Origin: Candidatus Methylomirabilota bacterium | GTDB lineage: Bacteria; Methylomirabilota; Methylomirabilia; Methylomirabilales; 2-02-FULL-66-22 | DNA length: 12,999 nucleotides | Assembly (NCBI GenBank): GCA_016209725.1 | Contig: JACQVO010000228.1 | Span: 1 to 12,999 of the forward strand | Reading direction: 5' to 3' | In this document: piece after piece, positions 12,672 to 12,999 of the stretch | How positions within the stretch are numbered: position 1 is the stretch's first letter | Layout of the letters: every line of letters starts with the position of its first letter | Made by a program: the position numbers and the translations under genes | The notes under the pieces: generated by a model | The model's database searches: none | The model's input: only the letters and a program-made list of their open reading frames with translations | Told to the model about the DNA's origin: nothing

Positions 12672-12999
12672 ATGGATGTAATGGACGCACACTCCCTCCG
12701 AGTCTTGGAATTCGCCGATGTGCTTGAGCGCCTGGCGGCAGAGGGGTCCTCGATCCTGGGGCGCCAGCGGGCGGCGGGGCTCACCCCCTCGCCCGATCCC
12801 GAGGTGGTGGCTCGACGGTTGGCTGAGGTGCGGGAGTGTCGCGAGCTCTTGCGGCAGGGGCCGCTGCCGAGCCTGGAGAGGGCGACGGACATCCGAGCGG
12901 CCCTGACCCGTGCGGCGATTCCCGGCCTTCGACTGGCCCCGCAGGACCTCCTGGCCATCGCGGACACCCTGGAGACGGCCCTCCATCTCCGCCGACACC
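12672..12999 (+). CDS. mutS2: Endonuclease MutS2, N-terminal part (partial)
   Basis: The frame is open from ATG 12672 to the window end (109 codons). The sequence follows the MutS2 start: SLRVLEFADVLERLAAEGSS, a TPSPDPEVVARRLAEVREC segment, LPSLERATDIRAAL and LLAIADTLETALHLRR. MutS2 is a MutS-family ATPase with a C-terminal Smr nuclease domain, linked to control of recombination and to ribosome rescue. None of the ATPase or Smr parts lies inside the window. ATG 12681 is a second possible start, and neither has a clear ribosome binding site. The gene begins about 80 bp after the terminator; no convincing promoter was found in the gap. Confidence 0.9.
   Translation, partial: MDVMDAHSLRVLEFADVLERLAAEGSSILGRQRAAGLTPSPDPEVVARRLAEVRECRELLRQGPLPSLERATDIRAALTRAAIPGLRLAPQDLLAIADTLETALHLRRH

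Overview
The window is a GC-rich bacterial chromosome segment, gene-dense and transcribed entirely on the + strand. It reads as a core-genome locus: the 3' end of rho, rpmE, prfA, prmC, murA, a nearly complete histidine operon (hisG-hisD-hisC-hisB-hisH-hisA-hisF, a DUF355 gene, hisIE), then rpsU, a yqeY-type gene, a strong intrinsic terminator and the 5' end of mutS2. The rho-rpmE-prfA-prmC-murA-his order, the short-form HisG and the fused HisIE fit a Gram-negative lineage such as Deltaproteobacteria or the NC10/Methylomirabilota-Rokubacteria group. That placement is inferred from gene order and composition and was not tested by a search.

Layout. Positions 1-273 are the Rho C-terminus. A good sigma70-like promoter (309-337) precedes rpmE (386-619). 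The 293 bp between rpmE and prfA hold a 45-codon ORF (650-787) with a ribosome binding site. It carries 7 His codons in its last 17 positions and ends His-His-His-stop. Mutually exclusive GC-rich hairpins and a weak terminator-like structure lie at and just after its stop codon. Because an almost full set of his genes lies in the same downstream gene string, this looks like a possible histidine attenuator placed ahead of prfA. prfA/prmC, hisG/hisD, hisD/hisC and hisA/hisF overlap by 4 to 7 nt, and most other junctions are short. The segment from prfA to hisIE can therefore be one long transcription unit joining translation termination (RF1 and its methylase), peptidoglycan precursor synthesis (MurA) and histidine synthesis.

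The second striking feature is a set of short hairpins, at least three of them built from tandem 7-nt units. They sit at the prmC/murA junction, before hisA, inside hisF (in frame, adding about 33 residues next to catalytic Asp130) and before hisIE. The hisA and hisIE elements share the unit AATGACC, and the hisA start codons lie in the heptads. An 18-bp perfect palindrome also sits in an apparent extra loop of HisH.

From about 11.7 kb a separate, strongly promoted rpsU-yqeY unit begins (-35 TTGACA, 17-bp spacer) and ends at a textbook terminator (12561-12593). mutS2 follows and runs off the window. The histidine pathway is nearly complete here. The HisZ partner expected for a short HisG and a histidinol-phosphate phosphatase are absent from the window and must lie elsewhere if the pathway works.
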